From Eubacteriales Family XIII. Incertae Sedis bacterium (GTDB lineage: Bacteria; Bacillota; Clostridia; Peptostreptococcales; Anaerovoracaceae), in contig JAISGB010000181.1 of assembly GCA_031263335.1 (NCBI GenBank), forward strand, positions 1-8,449: a stretch of DNA of 8,449 bases. Direction: 5' to 3'. Both the position numbers and the translations under genes were made by a program. Position 1 is the first letter of the stretch, and each line of letters starts with the position of its first letter. The notes beneath the pieces were generated by a model. It made no database searches. It was not told the origin of the DNA and saw nothing but the letters and a program-made list of their open reading frames with translations. Below are positions 5,789 to 8,449 of this stretch, piece after piece.

Positions 5789-7192
5789 ATGGATCGAGAC
5801 GACACGAGGCCAACAACGGAGGAAGATCGGAGCGCGGCGTATATTCGGGCCTACATGGGCAGGGCGCGCGCCGCGCAGGAGGTGTTTGAACTTAAGTCGC
5901 AAAAGGAAACGGACGAGGCCGTGCGGGCCGTCGCCCGGACGGTGTATGACAACGCGGAAGAATTGGCCGAAATGGCCGTGGCCGAGACGGGGATGGGCAA
6001 TGTCCCGGACAAGATCCTCAAGAACAGGCAGAAGGCGCGGATCATCTGGAACAGCCTGAAAGGGAAGCGGTCGAAGGGGATCATCGAGCGGGACGAAGGC
6101 GCCGGCGTCACGAAGATCGCGAAGCCGATGGGCGTCGTCGCCGCCATCACGCCGATGACCAATCCCATCGTCACCCCGATGAGCAACGCCATGTTCGCGC
6201 TGAAAGGCGGGAACGCGATCATCATCACGCCGCACCACAGGGCGACGGGGTGCAGCGGCGAAACGGTCGCGCGCATCCGCAAGGCGCTTGTTGCGTTGGG
6301 GCTGCCCACAGATCTCGTCCAAATATTGGACGAACATTCCCGTGAAAACACGAGGAACCTCATCTCTTCGGCGGATGTGGTCGTGGCGACCGGCGGGAGC
6401 GGGATGGTGCGCGCCGCCTACAGCTCGGGGCGTCCGGCGCTCGGCGTGGGCGCGGGCAATGTGCAGTGCATCATCGATCGGGGCGCGGATATCTCCGTCG
6501 CGGTCCCGAAGATCGTCACGGGACGCGCGTTCGACAACGGCATCCTCTGGTCCGCGGAGCAGTCCGTCATCTGCCCGGACGACGCCTTTGAAGCGATCCT
6601 GCGCGAGTTTGAACGGAACGGCGGCTATGTCGTGCGGGACGCCGCGCGGAAGGAAGCCCTGCGCAACGCGATCTTCGCGGACGGGGCGATGAACCGCGGC
6701 GCGATTGGCCGGCCCGCGGAGGCCGTGGCGCGGGCGGCGCGGATCGACGTTCCTGCGGACACGAAGGTCCTCGTCGTCCTCGCGGACGGCCCGGGAGAAG
6801 CGGATGTGCTCGCGAAGGAAAAGATGTGTCCCGTGATCGCCGCCTACCGATACAGTACCTTCGACGAGGCGACCGGGATCGCGAAGGCGAACTTGGAGTC
6901 GGAGGGCAAGGGACACAGCGTCTGCATCCATTCCGATTCCGCAGAGAACATCGAACGCGCGGCGTTGGCGCTCTCCGCGTCGCGGTTCGTCGTCAATCAG
7001 GTGTGCGCGACCTCCGCCGGCGGCAGTTTCTTCAACGGCCTCGCGCCGACCAACACCTTGGGTTGCGGCTCATGGGGACACAACAGCATCTCGGAGAACT
7101 TGGATTACAAGCATCTGATCAACGTGTCCCGCATCGCGTACAACATGGAGGGCAACCCCGTGCCGTCGGACGAGGAGTTATGGAGTCTATAG
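5789..7192 (+). CDS. CoA-acylating aldehyde dehydrogenase homologue (SucD/SauS/EutE group) with Trp at the catalytic Cys site
   Basis: The 467-residue product matches the CoA-dependent aldehyde dehydrogenases of the SucD (succinate semialdehyde), SauS (sulfoacetaldehyde) and AdhE N-domain type. Their cytosolic reaction interconverts an aldehyde plus CoA plus NAD(P)+ with an acyl-CoA. Visible signatures are TPMTNPIVTPMSNAMFALKG (121-140, with Asn125), ATGGSGMVRAAYSSGRPALG (200-219), GVGAGN (219-224), KEKMCPV (343-349), GHSVCIH (375-381) and GCGSWGHNSISENL (425-438). The catalytic segment reads DNGILWSAEQS: residue 254 is Trp (TGG, 6548-6550) where this family has Cys. The nearest Cys is 262. 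The start is supported by GGAGAGGGAG at 5773-5782. About 17 charged residues precede the usual N-terminus. It is first in a likely operon. The substrate cannot be told from sequence; as written, the protein should lack normal thioester chemistry unless the Trp is an error. Confidence 0.92.
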   Translation: MDRDDTRPTTEEDRSAAYIRAYMGRARAAQEVFELKSQKETDEAVRAVARTVYDNAEELAEMAVAETGMGNVPDKILKNRQKARIIWNSLKGKRSKGIIERDEGAGVTKIAKPMGVVAAITPMTNPIVTPMSNAMFALKGGNAIIITPHHRATGCSGETVARIRKALVALGLPTDLVQILDEHSRENTRNLISSADVVVATGGSGMVRAAYSSGRPALGVGAGNVQCIIDRGADISVAVPKIVTGRAFDNGILWSAEQSVICPDDAFEAILREFERNGGYVVRDAARKEALRNAIFADGAMNRGAIGRPAEAVARAARIDVPADTKVLVVLADGPGEADVLAKEKMCPVIAAYRYSTFDEATGIAKANLESEGKGHSVCIHSDSAENIERAALALSASRFVVNQVCATSAGGSFFNGLAPTNTLGCGSWGHNSISENLDYKHLINVSRIAYNMEGNPVPSDEELWSL

Positions 7193-7200
7193 GGTCCGGA

Positions 7201-7229
7201 GGACACAACAAAACCGTCCCCCTGTGTCC
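7201..7229. repeat. Palindromic REP-like repeat, copy 2 (between dehydrogenase and ankyrin genes)
   Basis: GGACACA (7201-7207) and TGTGTCC (7223-7229) form a perfect 7-bp inverted repeat around a 15-nt spacer. Read on the minus strand, the right half, GACGGTTTTGTTGTGTCC, is the same core as in the element at 5435-5466, so the two copies are in opposite orientation. The element lies 9 nt after the dehydrogenase stop codon and ends 16 nt before the ankyrin gene's ribosome binding site. In RNA it forms a hairpin between two genes of the same operon, without a T-tract. Confidence 0.75.
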
Positions 7230-7245
7230 CAACAATTTGGACAGC

Positions 7246-7250
7246 AAGGA
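7246..7250 (+). promoter_or_regulatory. Ribosome binding site of the ankyrin gene
   Basis: AAGGA lies 5 nt before the ATG at 7256. It fixes that ATG as the start and supports the reading frame as a translated gene. No separate promoter is evident in the 63 nt between the two genes. Confidence 0.7.
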
Positions 7251-7255
7251 TTGGT

Positions 7256-7960
7256 ATGGATAAAACCGGCGATATTTGGAGAAAGATCTGCGACACCTAC
7301 GGGATCACCGACATCACTGCCTTCCGGCGCATGACGAAACTGAGGATTGAGATGACGGAGGCGAGCGTCGCGATGATCTGTATGCACAAGACGGATTTCC
7401 TTCCCGCGCTCGAAGCCCTGCTTTCCTCCTGCGGCGAAGCGGAACTGACGGAGGATGACGCGATGGGGACGAACGCCATCATGTGGGCGGCCGCCGGGTA
7501 TCTCACCTTTGAGAAGCTCTCGGTCCTCGAACGTCTGCATCCCGATTTCATTCGCGCGCATATCCGCGACGCGGACTCGGACGGTTGGACGCCGTTGCAC
7601 TATCTCGCCGGCAGTGGGGAGGATCGTCCGGAGAGCGTGAAATTCCTCGTGGATCGGGGCGTCGATATCGACGCGCGTTGCTTTGCGTACGGGCGTACGG
7701 CCCTGCACGAGTTCGCCGCCAAACAGACGGAGGCGGAGCGGAGCGTCGCGCGTCTGCTCGATTACGAACCCGAACTCTACTGCGACAAGGAGGGCGACGA
7801 TCCTATGTGGACGGAATTCCGTTTCAGCGGCCGCGTCGATGAGTATAACGCGTACGAGGGCAGCGGCCTGATCATCAAGTACACGCATACGTCGGGGAAG
7901 AAGGTGCATCCCTACAGGCCGGTCGGAAGAACCGGAAGGAGAGGCAACAAGAACAGATGA
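7256..7960 (+). CDS. Small ankyrin-repeat protein
   Basis: This 234-residue protein has no signal peptide or membrane segment, so it is probably cytosolic. Two ankyrin repeats are clear: DGWTPLHYLAGSG with VKFLVDRGVDIDAR (about 107-141), and YGRTALHEFAA with VARLLDYEPEL (about 144-176). A weaker one precedes them (MGTNAIMWAAAGYLTFEKL, about 70-104). Residues 1-68 are a helical region that I cannot assign. The C-terminal 40 residues end in a basic tail (GRTGRRGNKNR). Ankyrin repeats mediate protein-protein contacts; the partner is unknown. It sits 63 nt after the dehydrogenase gene and shares ATGA with metF, so its translation is probably coupled to metF. The fold is well supported. The role is not, and a link to folate or aldehyde metabolism is guesswork. 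Confidence 0.85.
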   Translation: MDKTGDIWRKICDTYGITDITAFRRMTKLRIEMTEASVAMICMHKTDFLPALEALLSSCGEAELTEDDAMGTNAIMWAAAGYLTFEKLSVLERLHPDFIRAHIRDADSDGWTPLHYLAGSGEDRPESVKFLVDRGVDIDARCFAYGRTALHEFAAKQTEAERSVARLLDYEPELYCDKEGDDPMWTEFRFSGRVDEYNAYEGSGLIIKYTHTSGKKVHPYRPVGRTGRRGNKNR

Positions 7961-8449
7961 AGATAGCATCCATATTCGAGAAGAAGAAGCCGGTATTGTC
8001 ATTCGAGATCTATCCGCCGAAAACCGAAACGCCGCTTGAGGACATCGTCGTCGTATTGAACGGGCTTTCGGCCCTGCGTCCCGATTTCATCTCCGTGACC
8101 TTCGGGGCGGCGGGATCGGCGCAAAGCAACCGGACATCGGACATCGCGGCGCTCATCAAGCGGAAATACCGCATCGAATCGATGGCGCACCTGACCTGCA
8201 TCAACCACGGACGCGCGGAGATGGCGGCCCTGCTCCAAAGCATGAGGGCCGAAGGGATCGAAAACATCCTCGCGTTGCGCGGCGATCGGGCGCAGGACCC
8301 GGCGCCAAAGACCGATTTCGCGTACGCCGCCGACCTCGTCGGCTTCATTATGGCGTCGGGCGGCTTCTCCGTCAGCGCGGCCTGTTACCCCGAACGCCAT
8401 CCGGAGACAAGGGATAGGACGCAGGCGATCCGTCACCTGAAACAGAAAG
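7957..8449 (+). CDS. metF: Methylenetetrahydrofolate reductase, N-terminal 164 residues (cut by window end)
   Basis: The enzyme reduces 5,10-methylenetetrahydrofolate to 5-methyltetrahydrofolate using FAD, in the cytosol. It supplies methyl groups for methionine synthesis or, in acetogens, the methyl branch of the Wood-Ljungdahl pathway. The visible part has SFEIYPPKT (15-23, with the conserved Glu17), DFISVTFGAAG (43-53), AHLTC (77-81), LALRGD (105-110, with Asp110 at the position of the flavin-tuning Asp120 of E. coli MetF) and AACYPERHPE. It ends in HLKQK, just where the family continues with a V-D-A-G-A motif. The family is about 290 residues long, so roughly 125 are missing at the right edge. 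Its ATG overlaps the ankyrin stop codon (ATGA at 7957-7960), and AGGAGAGG at 7937-7944 is a somewhat distant ribosome binding site. No corrinoid or cobalamin riboswitch precedes it. Confidence 0.95.
   Translation, partial: MKIASIFEKKKPVLSFEIYPPKTETPLEDIVVVLNGLSALRPDFISVTFGAAGSAQSNRTSDIAALIKRKYRIESMAHLTCINHGRAEMAALLQSMRAEGIENILALRGDRAQDPAPKTDFAYAADLVGFIMASGGFSVSAACYPERHPETRDRTQAIRHLKQK

Noticed and set aside
5789..5842. N-terminal extension of the dehydrogenase as a bacterial microcompartment targeting peptide
   Set aside because: The residues are highly charged (MDRDDTRPTTEEDR) and lack the amphipathic hydrophobic helix of PduP-type targeting peptides. No shell protein gene is present in the window.
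5765..6931. Open frame of 388 codons on the minus strand opposite the dehydrogenase gene
   Set aside because: It is an Arg/Asp/His-rich antisense shadow of a well-conserved enzyme gene, and shows no family motif.
7193..7245. Terminator between the dehydrogenase and ankyrin genes
   Set aside because: The only inverted repeat there has a 7-bp stem, a 15-nt loop and no T-tract. It is better explained as a copy of the palindromic repeat family, and no promoter follows before the ankyrin gene.
7187..8002. Open frame of 271 codons on the minus strand across the ankyrin gene and the metF start
   Set aside because: It runs antisense to two genes that have ribosome binding sites and recognisable domains, and its product has only low-complexity Arg-rich composition.
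1..8449. tRNA, rRNA, prophage or complete insertion sequence
   Set aside because: I saw no cloverleaf-like segments, ribosomal RNA sequence, integrase, transposase or attachment-site repeats on either strand.

Overview
The window looks like chromosomal DNA from a GC-rich Gram-positive anaerobe, most likely a Clostridia-type member of the Bacillota. The evidence is a sortase-style C-terminal anchor on a very large multidomain surface protein, FIVAR and cadherin-like surface modules, purine-rich Shine-Dalgarno sites, and third-position GC bias (roughly 65-70% GC over most coding sequence, by hand count on sampled lines). The taxonomic guess is inference; no RNA gene or phylogenetic marker is present. 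All four genes are on the + strand.

Region 1 (edge to 5468) is the 3' part (about 1821 codons) of a giant extracellular protein entering from the left. Its visible order is: an N-terminal beta-rich region ending in a cadherin-like strand, a DUF4430-like module, an Ig-like module, a helical segment, a second DUF4430-like module, a cadherin-like beta sandwich, a prenyltransferase/terpenoid-cyclase-like alpha-alpha toroid, a FIVAR helix pair, a 'TDHFS' C-terminal domain, and a degenerate sorting signal with a membrane anchor. A toroid plus DUF4430 in one chain resembles vertebrate transcobalamin and intrinsic factor. Base composition changes sharply inside this gene near position 1375.

Region 2 (5469-5788, 320 bp) has no gene. 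It holds a perfect 14-bp GC-rich hairpin (probable transcription end), two imperfect tandem units of about 32 nt, a good sigma-A-type promoter, and a leader of about 100 nt whose 9-bp inverted repeat would pair with part of the next gene's ribosome binding site.

Region 3 (5789 to the right edge) is a probable three-gene operon: a CoA-acylating aldehyde dehydrogenase homologue (SucD/SauS/EutE group), a small ankyrin-repeat protein, and metF (methylenetetrahydrofolate reductase, cut by the window end). The ankyrin and metF genes overlap by ATGA. The aldehyde dehydrogenase is full length and keeps its family signatures, but carries Trp where the catalytic Cys should be.

The most notable points are this Cys-to-Trp change and a family of small palindromes (GGACA...TGTCC, core GACGGTTYTGTTKTGTCC in one orientation). 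The palindromes occur at the end of the surface gene, probably in degenerate form in the long intergenic region, and between the dehydrogenase and ankyrin genes. One copy supplies exactly the last ten sense codons of the surface protein.
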